DNA of 14,500 nucleotides, taken from assembly GCA_964652975.1 (NCBI GenBank), contig CAZZCN010000068.1, positions 1-14,500 of the forward strand, written 5' to 3'. The notes beneath the pieces are model-generated. The model was not told the origin of the DNA, did not search any database, and saw only the letters and a list, made by a program, of their open reading frames with translations. Below, in pieces: positions 1-7,127 of the stretch. A program made the position numbers and the translations under genes. This stretch comes from CAZZCN01 sp964652975. GTDB lineage: Bacteria; Bacillota; Clostridia; Saccharofermentanales; UBA5734. How positions within the stretch are numbered: position 1 is the stretch's first letter; every line of letters begins with the position of its first letter.

Positions 1-48
1 ATTTGTTAAAATCCTTTGACATGGTAACATAAAATAAAATTTGAAAAC

Positions 49-62
49 GTGATAAATATCAC
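49..62. promoter_or_regulatory. GTGATA-aa-TATCAC palindrome, possible CRP/FNR- or Rex-type operator
   Basis: A perfect 6-base inverted repeat (GTGATA / TATCAC) around a 2-base centre. Read on the minus strand it is TTGTGA-N6-TCAC followed by GT. That is close to TGTGA-N6-TCACA sites of CRP/FNR-family regulators and to the TTGTGA-N6-TCACAA pattern of the redox repressor Rex. It lies about 185 bases before the response regulator gene, so it may control that operon or a gene to the left of the window. The palindrome is seen; the regulator is inferred. Confidence 0.4.
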
Positions 63-170
63 AAAATAGATAGTAAAGTAAATTTTTATATTTATATGAT
101 AACACTAATTTAAGAAGTATTGCAATTACAAGTTGAAAATAGCCATTCAACATCTTCATCACATAATCAA

Positions 171-180
171 CACAATTGTG
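171..180. promoter_or_regulatory. CACAATTGTG palindrome before the response regulator
   Basis: A perfect 10-base palindrome directly followed by AT-rich TATA-like sequence (CATAAT at 182-187, TATTAT at 192-197), about 65 bases before the response regulator start. The position fits an operator beside a promoter. No well-spaced -35 hexamer stands out, so the promoter is not assigned. A 10-base palindrome in AT-rich DNA can occur by chance. Confidence 0.22.
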
Positions 181-246
181 GCATAATATAGTATTATAAA
201 AGCAAATCCACTAGTGATGACAGGGCGTCAATGTAAACGGAGGCGA

Positions 247-933
247 ATGAAATTGGAGAACAAGATTCTCATAGCTGAAGATGAAGCAAACTTAAGAAAA
301 CTTATTGCAAGCTATTTGCGCAAAGAGGGCTTTTCCACCGTCGAAGCATCCAATGGACGTGAGGCATTGAAGCTGTTTTCCGAAGACAAATTCGACCTTG
401 TAATCCTTGATATTATGATGCCTGTTATGGACGGGCTTGAAGTGTGCAAGGCAATACGTCGGGAGTCCACAGTGCCGATTGTTATGCTTACCGCACGAAG
501 CGAGGAGTACGACGAGTTATCCGGATTTTCATGCGGAGCCGACGAATATATCACCAAGCCGTTCAGCCCTGCTATTTTGATTACCAGAATAAAGTCCGTA
601 CTTAAACGCTCCCATGTCATCGGAGACGATGAAATGCATCTGGCGGAGATCACACTTAATATAAGGGAACGCAGAGTAAAGGTAAAAGGGCAGGAAATCC
701 TTTTGACACCCAAGGAATTCGATCTGCTATATTATCTTATACTTAACAAAAATCTTGTTTTGCAGCGTGATCAGATTCTCGAGAAAGTGTGGGGGTACGA
801 TTATTTCGGCGACGGCAGAACAGTGGATACACATATAAAATGCCTGAGATCAAAGCTTCAAGACGGCGGAGATTATATTAAAACCGTCCGAAAAATCGGC
901 TATAAGCTGACCCAAGATAAGGGGATTGAATAA
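247..933 (+). CDS. OmpR/PhoB-family two-component response regulator
   Basis: A cytoplasmic transcription factor controlled by phosphorylation, almost certainly by the histidine kinase that follows. The N-terminal receiver domain spans about residues 5-120. It has the acidic pair E11-D12, phosphoacceptor D55 (in LDIMMP), T81 and K103 (TKPF), so it looks fully active. The C-terminal winged-helix DNA-binding domain is about residues 128-225 (LTPKEFDLLYYL, GRTVDTHIKCLRSKL). The 228-residue length is normal for the family. The open frame extends upstream to 214, but those codons are not conserved-looking. GGAGG at 239-243 lies 3 bases before ATG 247 and 9 bases before an in-frame TTG at 253, so TTG 253 is a real alternative start. 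The stop overlaps the kinase start by one base (TAATG), indicating translational coupling. Family is certain; target genes and signal are unknown. Confidence 0.95.
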   Translation: MKLENKILIAEDEANLRKLIASYLRKEGFSTVEASNGREALKLFSEDKFDLVILDIMMPVMDGLEVCKAIRRESTVPIVMLTARSEEYDELSGFSCGADEYITKPFSPAILITRIKSVLKRSHVIGDDEMHLAEITLNIRERRVKVKGQEILLTPKEFDLLYYLILNKNLVLQRDQILEKVWGYDYFGDGRTVDTHIKCLRSKLQDGGDYIKTVRKIGYKLTQDKGIE

Positions 934-2612
934 TGTCAAAGATTTCCAACTTTTTTTCGAAAGCGAAATTACCAAAAAAGAATGAAAATAGCAAAAGCAA
1001 ACCGGATGGTAATGCGTACAAAATTCCTAACGATACCCAAAAAGGCAAATACAACCTGAATAATTTCAAATTCAATTCGCTGATGAGCCATCTGAATATC
1101 AGAGGGAAGCTTTACCTTGTAATCCTCCTGATATTGATTTTCAACATGGTGACAACCACAATTTTCGGGCAGACGCTTTTCGGAAAGCTCTATACAATCG
1201 GCAAGAACAACGAGCTTCTTTCTATACAAAGGCAGATTAAGTCGAGTTATTTGTCGAACAGTGATCTTTTATCTCAACAGCTAAATGATGCCGAGAAAAA
1301 GAATATTACTATTTTGATCTTTGCAATAGTCAATGAAACAGCTACTGTTGAATATTTCTCCAGATCGGCTCCTCCGCCGGACAACAAGGAAAACAACTTG
1401 CCTCCGGATATGATGGAACGAAGCCGCTACAATCCTTATATGTGGATTAATGGAGCCAAAAAGGGCAACATAATCGACCAGCTAGACGAGCAGGATCAAA
1501 ATAAAGTGCTACTATCGAATCAGATTAATTTTTCAATGAGACAAGATGGAGGCCCCGGCAATAGATCCATACAGATTTACAGTAAAATCAAGGACAGAGT
1601 GTATCTTTTTCTTGAAACACCACAGGAATATATCGCACAGACGGCGAACATGGCCGTAAGATATATGTTCTATATTTCTTTGTTTACATTTGTGCTGGCG
1701 CTGATAATTTTGGCATATATATCAAAAAGAATAACCAAGCCGATAACCAACATGCAAAATGTTGCCGACAAAATCGCAAACTTGAATTTTAGCGAAAAAT
1801 GCGTAGTAGAGTCCAAAGATGAACTTGGTCAACTTGGAACAAGCATCAACAGGATGTCAGAAACGCTTCAGGAAAATATTCACAGACTTACCATGATGAA
1901 TGAAGTGCTGCGTGAAGATTTGAAGCGGGAAGAACACACAAACCAGATACGAAGAGAGTTTATCGCCAACGTCTCCCATGACTTTAAGACTCCTTTGTCC
2001 CTGATAACTGCTTACAGTGAAGCCATCCGTGATCAAAGCAACGTGGAGATGTCAAAATACTGCAACATAATAATATCTGAAAGCAACAAGATGGACGGAC
2101 TGGTCAACCAGTTGCTCAAGCTGTCGCAGCTCGAGAATAAGATGGTCGTTCTAAACGAATCTATGTTTGACTTGACCGGGCTTATAACGGAAACGATATC
2201 CCAGTATCAGATTTTGATGAAGGCAAAAAACATTACCGTGGAATTTACTGACCAGCAGGAGAGAATCGCTTACGGTGATTTTTACAAAATGGAGCAGGTT
2301 CTGAGGAATTTACTTGAAAACGCAATTAAATACAGCAAGCAGGACGGAGTAGTCAAAATCTGGGTTACCAAGGAAGATAAATTCAAGATCCACATATACA
2401 ACGAAGTTGACTATGCCGACGAAATTGACACGGATATGCTCTTTGTGAGTTTCTATAAACATGACCAGTCCAGAAGTCTGGAAGACAAGAGTTACGGGCT
2501 TGGACTGGCGATTGTAAAAGCCATCGCCGAACTCCACGGCAACCAATGTGGCGCCTACAAGGATAACAAAGGACTGGTGTTTTGGATAGAAATCAAAGAA
2601 TATATGGAATAG
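933..2612 (+). CDS. Membrane sensor histidine kinase (HAMP, HisKA, HATPase)
   Basis: Partner kinase of the preceding response regulator. Order of parts: a lysine-rich, probably cytoplasmic N-terminal stretch of about 58 residues; first membrane segment about 60-79; extracytoplasmic sensor region about 80-243, including a proline-rich patch (SAPPPD); second membrane segment about 245-265; HAMP linker about 266-320; HisKA dimerisation helix with the phosphorylated H349 in SHDFKTP; HATPase domain with N-box N463 (LLENAIKY), an F-box-like FVSFYKHDQSR and G2 box YGLGLAI at 521-527. The usual DxGxGI G1 box is replaced by NEVDYADEI near 490-498, which is unusual. The layout resembles Clostridial EnvZ/VanS-like kinases. 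The 559-residue length is slightly long because of the N-terminal extension. The signal is unknown; surface or antimicrobial stress is only a guess from the architecture. Confidence 0.93.
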   Translation: MSKISNFFSKAKLPKKNENSKSKPDGNAYKIPNDTQKGKYNLNNFKFNSLMSHLNIRGKLYLVILLILIFNMVTTTIFGQTLFGKLYTIGKNNELLSIQRQIKSSYLSNSDLLSQQLNDAEKKNITILIFAIVNETATVEYFSRSAPPPDNKENNLPPDMMERSRYNPYMWINGAKKGNIIDQLDEQDQNKVLLSNQINFSMRQDGGPGNRSIQIYSKIKDRVYLFLETPQEYIAQTANMAVRYMFYISLFTFVLALIILAYISKRITKPITNMQNVADKIANLNFSEKCVVESKDELGQLGTSINRMSETLQENIHRLTMMNEVLREDLKREEHTNQIRREFIANVSHDFKTPLSLITAYSEAIRDQSNVEMSKYCNIIISESNKMDGLVNQLLKLSQLENKMVVLNESMFDLTGLITETISQYQILMKAKNITVEFTDQQERIAYGDFYKMEQVLRNLLENAIKYSKQDGVVKIWVTKEDKFKIHIYNEVDYADEIDTDMLFVSFYKHDQSRSLEDKSYGLGLAIVKAIAELHGNQCGAYKDNKGLVFWIEIKEYME

Positions 2613-2684
2613 CACAGTTTATGCAACATATATAAACATGATAGCAAAGCTAATTTTTAAGCAACCTAAAGATTAAACAGCAAT

Positions 2685-2714
2685 CGAAATATCGATTGAG
2701 CAATTGATATTTCG
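2685..2714. repeat. 30-base imperfect palindrome after the kinase gene
   Basis: Arms CGAAATATCGATTG (2685-2698) and CAATTGATATTTCG (2701-2714) pair over 14 positions with one G-U wobble around a 2-base centre; the outer 9 base pairs are perfect. No T-run follows on either strand, so it is not a classical terminator. It could be a protein-binding operator, an mRNA 3' stabilising or processing hairpin, or a relic. It lies about 70 bases after the kinase stop. Confidence 0.5.
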
Positions 2715-2723
2715 TAAAAATAT

Positions 2724-2776
2724 AAGGGCAGGCATCAATCCGGACAGACAACAGAACTGGAAGAAGCCTGCTTTTT
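2724..2776 (+). terminator. Possible terminator of the two-component operon
   Basis: GCAGGC (2728-2733) pairs perfectly with GCCTGC (2766-2771), and outer G-U/A-U pairs can extend the stem. TTTTT (2772-2776) follows immediately. The 32-base loop is large for an intrinsic terminator, so the call is tentative. The location, between the kinase gene and the next promoter, is right for one. Confidence 0.42.
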
Positions 2777-2791
2777 GCGTGTCATCTGAAG

Positions 2792-2820
2792 TTCACAAGA
2801 CATGAAATTTATAGTATACT
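2792..2820 (+). promoter_or_regulatory. Sigma-A-type promoter for tcdA
   Basis: -35 TTCACA (2792-2797; one mismatch to TTGACA), a 17-base spacer, and -10 TATACT (2815-2820; one mismatch to TATAAT). It lies 33 bases before the tcdA start codon, leaving a short leader with the AGGAG ribosome site at 2838-2842. Confidence 0.7.
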
Positions 2821-2853
2821 AACCGCAGATGATTAATAGGAGCAAAACAACAA

Positions 2854-3612
2854 ATGATTAACCAATTTACGAGATCAGAGATACTTCTTGGCAAAAAGGC
2901 GATGAAAACGCTTTCAAATTCAAGCGTTGCAATATTTGGAATCGGCGGCGTCGGATCATTCACAGCAGAAGCGCTTGCGAGATGCGGAGTGGGCGAATTT
3001 GTGCTGGTGGACGATGACAAAATATGCCTCACCAACATCAACAGACAGCTTATCGCAACTCGCAAGACAATAGGCATGAAGAAGACTGAAGTCATGAAGG
3101 AAAGAATACTGGACATCAATCCGAATGCCATTGTAACTGCATGTACTTGTTTTTATGACGAAAAAACCATGGCAGAATTTGATTTTTCAAAGTACAGCTA
3201 TATAGTCGATGCAATCGATACGGTAACATCTAAACTTTTATTGATTGAGAACGCAAAAAAAGCACAGACCCCGATAATAAGCTGCATGGGCGCAGGCAAC
3301 AAGCTTGACCCCACGAAATTCGAAGTAACCGATATATACAAGACTTCGATGTGCCCGCTGGCCAAAGTGATGCGGCACGAACTTAGAGCGCGAGGAGTAG
3401 AGTCCTTGAAGGTGGTTTATTCAAAGGAACCTGCAATGAAGCCGATCGAGGACGAAAGCACAAGTTGTAAGTCAAACTGCGTCTGCCCACCCGGAACCCA
3501 GCGAAAATGCGACACGAGGCGCCAGGTGCCCGGAAGTGTTTCGTTTGTGCCCTCGGTCGCCGGCCTGATAATCGCCGGTGAGGTGATCAAGGACTTGTCG
3601 GAGATCAAGTGA
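2854..3612 (+). CDS. tcdA: tRNA threonylcarbamoyladenosine dehydratase (ThiF/MoeB/HesA family)
   Basis: An E1-like ATP-dependent enzyme that cyclises t6A at position 37 of ANN-decoding tRNAs to ct6A, supporting decoding accuracy. The N-terminal nucleotide-binding fold has the glycine loop GIGGVGS at residues 29-35, followed by the typical LVDDDKICLTNINRQ segment (adenylation residues D, N and R). The middle has SCMGAGNKLDPTKF. The C-terminal end carries VPGSVSFVPSVAGLIIAG, characteristic of TcdA/CsdL. A cysteine cluster at about 206-217 (CKSNCVC, then KCDTRR) may be structural. The 252-residue length fits the family. ATG 2854 has AGGAG 11 bases upstream and its own promoter. The gene appears intact to its stop even though a broken ATPase gene begins right after it. 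Confidence 0.92.
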   Translation: MINQFTRSEILLGKKAMKTLSNSSVAIFGIGGVGSFTAEALARCGVGEFVLVDDDKICLTNINRQLIATRKTIGMKKTEVMKERILDINPNAIVTACTCFYDEKTMAEFDFSKYSYIVDAIDTVTSKLLLIENAKKAQTPIISCMGAGNKLDPTKFEVTDIYKTSMCPLAKVMRHELRARGVESLKVVYSKEPAMKPIEDESTSCKSNCVCPPGTQRKCDTRRQVPGSVSFVPSVAGLIIAGEVIKDLSEIK

Positions 3613-3613
3613 T

Positions 3614-3985
3614 TTTGCTAAAGAAATATCGGATATATTCTTGAATAAATCCGAAAACAAGGTTTATGTAATAGATGAAATGGAAAGAAGTCTGCACCCC
3701 AAATTGACATCAAGATTTATTGAACTATTCGATCAAATGCATCCACATCAAAAGATACAGCTAATATTTACAACACATGAATCATCTATAATGGACCAGG
3801 AATTATTCCGACGTGATGAAATATGGTTTATTGAACGAGATAAAAATAATAACAGTAATATTTACTCTTTAGATAAATTCAAAGAGCGGTATGACAAAAA
3901 ATTAAGCAAAGCGTATCTTGAAAGTAGGTATGGTGCAATTCCTGTATTCAATTCATTAAGAAAGAACAGGCTACAACACATGTAA
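3614..3985 (+). pseudogene. C-terminal remnant of an AAA15/COG1106-type ATPase
   Basis: Only the second half of an AAA ATPase (COG1106, 'ATP/GTP phosphatase', linked to abortive phage resistance) remains. The reading frame shows Walker B VYVIDE, then the SLHP D-loop, the H-switch FTTHES and the family's C-terminal signature RRDEIWFIERD...YSLDKFKERYD...YLESRYGAIPVF. Full proteins of this type are about 400 residues with a Walker A loop near the N-terminus. Here nothing resembling Walker A precedes it. Family-like sequence (DFAKEISDIFLNKSEN) begins right at the tcdA stop, and the only plausible start is TTG 3641 with no good ribosome site. Base use is more AT-rich than tcdA. A deletion probably joined the tcdA end to the middle of this gene. 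A short expressed product (114 residues from TTG 3641) cannot be excluded but would not hydrolyse ATP alone. Confidence 0.8.
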
Positions 3986-4024
3986 TTTTATATTCTAAAA
4001 ATAATAAACATGATATAATACTTT

Positions 4025-4054
4025 TTGAACACCAATAACATTTAAGAAGATAAT
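4025..4054 (+). promoter_or_regulatory. Candidate promoter for the 304-residue protein gene
   Basis: -35-like TTGAAC (4025-4030), an 18-base spacer, and -10-like GATAAT (4049-4054), 56 bases before the start codon. A competing extended -10, TGaTATAAT (4011-4019), lies just upstream but lacks a recognisable -35. One of the two probably drives the next gene, as the ATPase remnant has no useful promoter. Confidence 0.4.
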
Positions 4055-4110
4055 GCATGGGTGGTTATTCATCAATGCGCAAAAATATTTACACGGAGTG
4101 ACACCTGACA

Positions 4111-5025
4111 ATGAATGATACAAAATTATGGGATTCGTTTTTCACACTTTACAATGAGGGGCTCGCATGCGCCTATGAGACAGCGCTTGAGAGCTATACA
4201 GAAGAATCAAGGATTAATGATCCGCATTTTTTTGCTCAAATGAAAAACCATGTACTTAACAGCATGCAATCCTGGTACGGCAAGGCTTTTGACGACTTGA
4301 GCGGCAATACGCCGGAGGCAATGATCGACAGCCTAAATAGCTGCAAGGATACGGCCGAAATGGTGGAACTTGCCTGCGGCCGGTGCATTGATGACATCCC
4401 CGAATATCTGAAGATGAAGCTTGGATCGTTTGGTGGTGAGGCGATTTACTGGCTGCGAGAGTCTGCGCTGAGTGCCAGCTGGGAGGGTGATTACACCAAC
4501 GAGGATGAACCGACTGACAGTATCACATTGTCGGCTTTTGCACTTAAGCTTTTGGGTGAATGGGAGATAGCAGACTCGATTCCAGAAGTTCTTGAGAAAT
4601 TCTGTGCAACCGAAACCCCTGATGAATTCATCGCTGATGCATTCAAATCTTACATCGTGTCTCTTGACGAACTAGCTATTGCGCCTGTGGTTGAAAAGTT
4701 GAACACTATTTGCGAGAGCGGTGATCCTTTTAAAACATCGCATGAATATCTGCTGATTTCACTTACACTTGCAAGCATGAATCACAAGAGCGACAGCGTT
4801 TTTAACTGCCTTAGAGCGAGCTTTCGCAAAATGGAACACAAGGTTATCGGCGCCATATGCATTGGAGACTACAAGGATCCAAGGGGAGTGACGGTACTCA
4901 AGGGCTATCTTGACAGGAACGAAGGCAATTTCGACAGGCAGCTTTTTTACGAGATACTCTCCTCCATCAAAAGACTCGGAGGCGATACAAGCGACATTAA
5001 GGATCCTTTCAGGGATTTCAAGTAA
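4111..5025 (+). CDS. Uncharacterised helical protein, possibly HEAT-like
   Basis: I do not recognise this family. The 304-residue product has no signal peptide, membrane segment or catalytic motif I can name. It is acidic and appears almost wholly alpha-helical. The second half (about residues 130-295) has paired helices separated by short turns with recurring patterns such as DSVFNCLRASF, DYKDPRGVTVLKGYLDRN and LFYEILSSIKRLGG, reminiscent of HEAT/ARM-type repeat scaffolds. Start: ATG 4111 with GGAG at 4095-4098 (long 12-base spacing); an in-frame TGA at 4099 rules out an earlier start. Base use matches the housekeeping genes rather than the ATPase remnant, so it looks resident. It sits about 200 bases upstream of hprK. 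The coding call is secure; the function is unknown. Confidence 0.85.
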   Translation: MNDTKLWDSFFTLYNEGLACAYETALESYTEESRINDPHFFAQMKNHVLNSMQSWYGKAFDDLSGNTPEAMIDSLNSCKDTAEMVELACGRCIDDIPEYLKMKLGSFGGEAIYWLRESALSASWEGDYTNEDEPTDSITLSAFALKLLGEWEIADSIPEVLEKFCATETPDEFIADAFKSYIVSLDELAIAPVVEKLNTICESGDPFKTSHEYLLISLTLASMNHKSDSVFNCLRASFRKMEHKVIGAICIGDYKDPRGVTVLKGYLDRNEGNFDRQLFYEILSSIKRLGGDTSDIKDPFRDFK

Positions 5026-5108
5026 AAATATCGTCAGAATAAACTGGAAGAGCAACAGATATTAATAAAAACAATACAGAGAATATCAAAAGTAATAATG
5101 TGAAATTC

Positions 5109-5136
5109 TTGAAAGCACAAAAGAGCAATTTATATG
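5109..5136 (+). promoter_or_regulatory. Weak candidate promoter for the hprK cluster
   Basis: TTGAAA (5109-5114; five of six to TTGACA), a 16-base spacer, and TATATG (5131-5136; four of six to TATAAT), about 95 bases before hprK in an AT-rich 207-base gap that otherwise shows no terminator or gene. A transcription start is expected somewhere in this gap because the upstream gene is unrelated. Confidence 0.35.
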
Positions 5137-5232
5137 GGTAAAAACAAGCAATACGCATAATCAAATAATAACAATGAATACAGAAAAAATTTAAAAATAC
5201 AAATAAAAACATAAAGAGGAGGCTTAAACCTA

Positions 5233-6150
5233 ATGACACCTGTTTCATTAAAACAGATAATCAAAGAGTTTGAACTGGAGGAAATCGTCAAGGCGAAGAA
5301 CCCGGAGGACATTTACATCTCTGTCGCGGATGTTACAAGACCGGGACTGCAGCTTGCCGGATATTATGATCATTTCGGACCGGACAGAATTCAGCTTATA
5401 GGCAACATGGAGACCGCATTTTTGGAGAAATTAACTCCCGAAGACCGTATGCACAAGGTTGAAACGCTTTTTGCCACCGGCATACCATGCCTAATAATGA
5501 CCAGGCATCATGTTATTTTTCCAGAGGTAGAGGCCTGTGCAATCAAATACGACATTCCGGTGCTGAGGACCAACGAAATCACTTCGACTTTCGTGAGCTC
5601 GCTTGTCAAATTCCTTAATGTGGAACTGGCACCCAGGTCGTCAATGCACGGCGTTTTGATTGAAGTCTACGGTGAAGGCATCCTTATTCTTGGCGAGAGT
5701 GGTGTCGGCAAATCCGAAACCGCACTCGAAGTTGTCAAAAGAGGACACAGACTGATCGCCGACGACCTTGTCGAGGTTCGCCGCGTTTCCGACACCACGC
5801 TTCTGGGACGGGCTCCGGAGATAATCAGACATCTTATTGAGATAAGGGGAATAGGCATTTTGGATGTAAAGGAACTGTATGGTGTCTCATCGGTCAAAAT
5901 GCAGGAAAACATAAACTTCGTCATCAACCTCGAAATCTGGGATGAGAAAAAGAGCTACGAAAGACTCGGAATTGCCGAGGAATCTACCGAAATACTTGGA
6001 ATAAATGTCCCGTCGATAACCATACCGGTAAGACCAGGCAGAAACCTTGCAATTATTGTAGAGGTGGCGGCCATCAACTTCAGACAAAAGCAGATGGGGT
6101 ATAATGCGGCGCAGGCGTTGACCGATAGGGTGTTTAAGAATCAGTCATAA
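5233..6150 (+). CDS. hprK: HPr kinase/phosphorylase
   Basis: The central sensor enzyme of carbon catabolite repression in Firmicutes. It phosphorylates HPr on Ser46 when glycolytic intermediates are high and removes the phosphate when they are low. The N-terminal domain (about 1-130) is the usual MurF/HprK-like fold. The catalytic C-terminal domain holds H139 (SMHG), Walker A GESGVGKS at 154-161, ADD near 175-177 and the family signature IEIRGIGILDV at about 202-212, followed by the GINVPSITIPVRPGRNLA capping region. The 305-residue length is typical, and all catalytic elements are present. A strong AGAGGAGG site (5215-5222) lies 10 bases before ATG 5233. It is the first gene of the cluster; murB begins 17 bases after its stop. 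Confidence 0.97.
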   Translation: MTPVSLKQIIKEFELEEIVKAKNPEDIYISVADVTRPGLQLAGYYDHFGPDRIQLIGNMETAFLEKLTPEDRMHKVETLFATGIPCLIMTRHHVIFPEVEACAIKYDIPVLRTNEITSTFVSSLVKFLNVELAPRSSMHGVLIEVYGEGILILGESGVGKSETALEVVKRGHRLIADDLVEVRRVSDTTLLGRAPEIIRHLIEIRGIGILDVKELYGVSSVKMQENINFVINLEIWDEKKSYERLGIAEESTEILGINVPSITIPVRPGRNLAIIVEVAAINFRQKQMGYNAAQALTDRVFKNQS

Positions 6151-6167
6151 ACAGGAAGAAAAAAAGC

Positions 6168-7124
6168 GTGAATAAAATACTTGAACTGAAAAACAAAATA
6201 TTGCAAAAATTCCCAGTGACCATTGGCCGCCTGGCTCAGAATCGGCCAATGTCGCTTTATTCGACATTCAAAGTCGGCGGACCTGCTGATTTGATATTTT
6301 TCCCTTCATCATCGGCAGAACTCATGTTTGCAATTAATGCTGCAAAGGAAGCCGGAATTACTTTTACTGTAATAGGAAACGGTTCAAACATACTGGTCTC
6401 TGATAAAGGCATCAGGGGATTGATTATAATTCTGAACAGAGAATTTGCTGAAATCGGGCTGGAAGGTGAGACAGAAAGCGGACAGAAATCTGATACAATA
6501 ATCTATGCTGACGCCGGAGCGCTTTTATCAACGGTTTCAAAGTTCGCCGCCTCCAAAGGCCTTACGGGAATGGAGTTTGCAGCTGGAATACCCGGCTCGA
6601 TCGGCGGGGCGATATACATGAATGCAGGAGCATACGACTGCTGCATGGCGGATATTGTTTTTAAAACGGAAGGATATGACCCACAGGAGGACAGGCTTTT
6701 TGTACTAGAGGACTTGCAGTCACACCAATTTGAATACCGGAAAAGTTTATACGAAAACACAGATGCTATTGTTTTGAAAATTTGGATTAAGTTGCAAAAA
6801 GGTGACATTCATGAAATTCAGGGCAAAATGGATGATTTTTCCACAAGAAGAAGGAACTCCCAGCCTCTTGAGTTACCTTCGGCAGGCAGCACATTTAAAA
6901 GACCGGAGGGGCACTTTGCAGGCAAGCTTATTGAAGATGCCGGTCTGAAAGGTCACAGGATAGGCGGCGCTTGTGTCAGTGAGAAGCACGCGGGGTTCAT
7001 AGTAAACGACAAAGGCGCAACAGCAAGGGATGTATACGATTTAATGGAATATGTCAAAGCTAAGGTTTTCGAAAAACACGGTGTCAGAATTGACCCGGAA
7101 GTAAGAATTTTTGGGGAGTGGTAA
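6168..7124 (+). CDS. murB: UDP-N-acetylenolpyruvoylglucosamine reductase
   Basis: A cytoplasmic FAD enzyme that reduces UDP-GlcNAc-enolpyruvate with NADPH to UDP-MurNAc, the second committed step of peptidoglycan precursor synthesis. FAD-binding motifs: YSTFKVGGPAD (31-41), GNGSNIL (70-76) and GIPGSIGGAIYMNAGAY (140-156). Active-site residues: R191 (in FEYRKS), S241 (in SAGSTF) as proton donor, and E311 (DPEVRIFG). The pattern is that of the Firmicutes type IIb enzyme. Length 318. The start is GTG 6168 with AGGAAG at 6153-6158, 9 bases upstream. The ribosome site for rapZ (GGGGAG, 7113-7118) lies inside the last codons, so murB and rapZ are probably co-translated. Confidence 0.97.
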   Translation: MNKILELKNKILQKFPVTIGRLAQNRPMSLYSTFKVGGPADLIFFPSSSAELMFAINAAKEAGITFTVIGNGSNILVSDKGIRGLIIILNREFAEIGLEGETESGQKSDTIIYADAGALLSTVSKFAASKGLTGMEFAAGIPGSIGGAIYMNAGAYDCCMADIVFKTEGYDPQEDRLFVLEDLQSHQFEYRKSLYENTDAIVLKIWIKLQKGDIHEIQGKMDDFSTRRRNSQPLELPSAGSTFKRPEGHFAGKLIEDAGLKGHRIGGACVSEKHAGFIVNDKGATARDVYDLMEYVKAKVFEKHGVRIDPEVRIFGEW

Positions 7125-7127
7125 AAG

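Noticed and set aside
312..713. Long open reading frame on the minus strand inside the response regulator gene
   Set aside because: It lies wholly antisense to a gene with intact catalytic motifs; the product is low-complexity serine/arginine-rich and has no ribosome site.
5026..5232. Possible riboswitch or leader RNA before hprK
   Set aside because: The gap is A-rich with no paired GC arms, no terminator and no match to a riboswitch consensus that I know.
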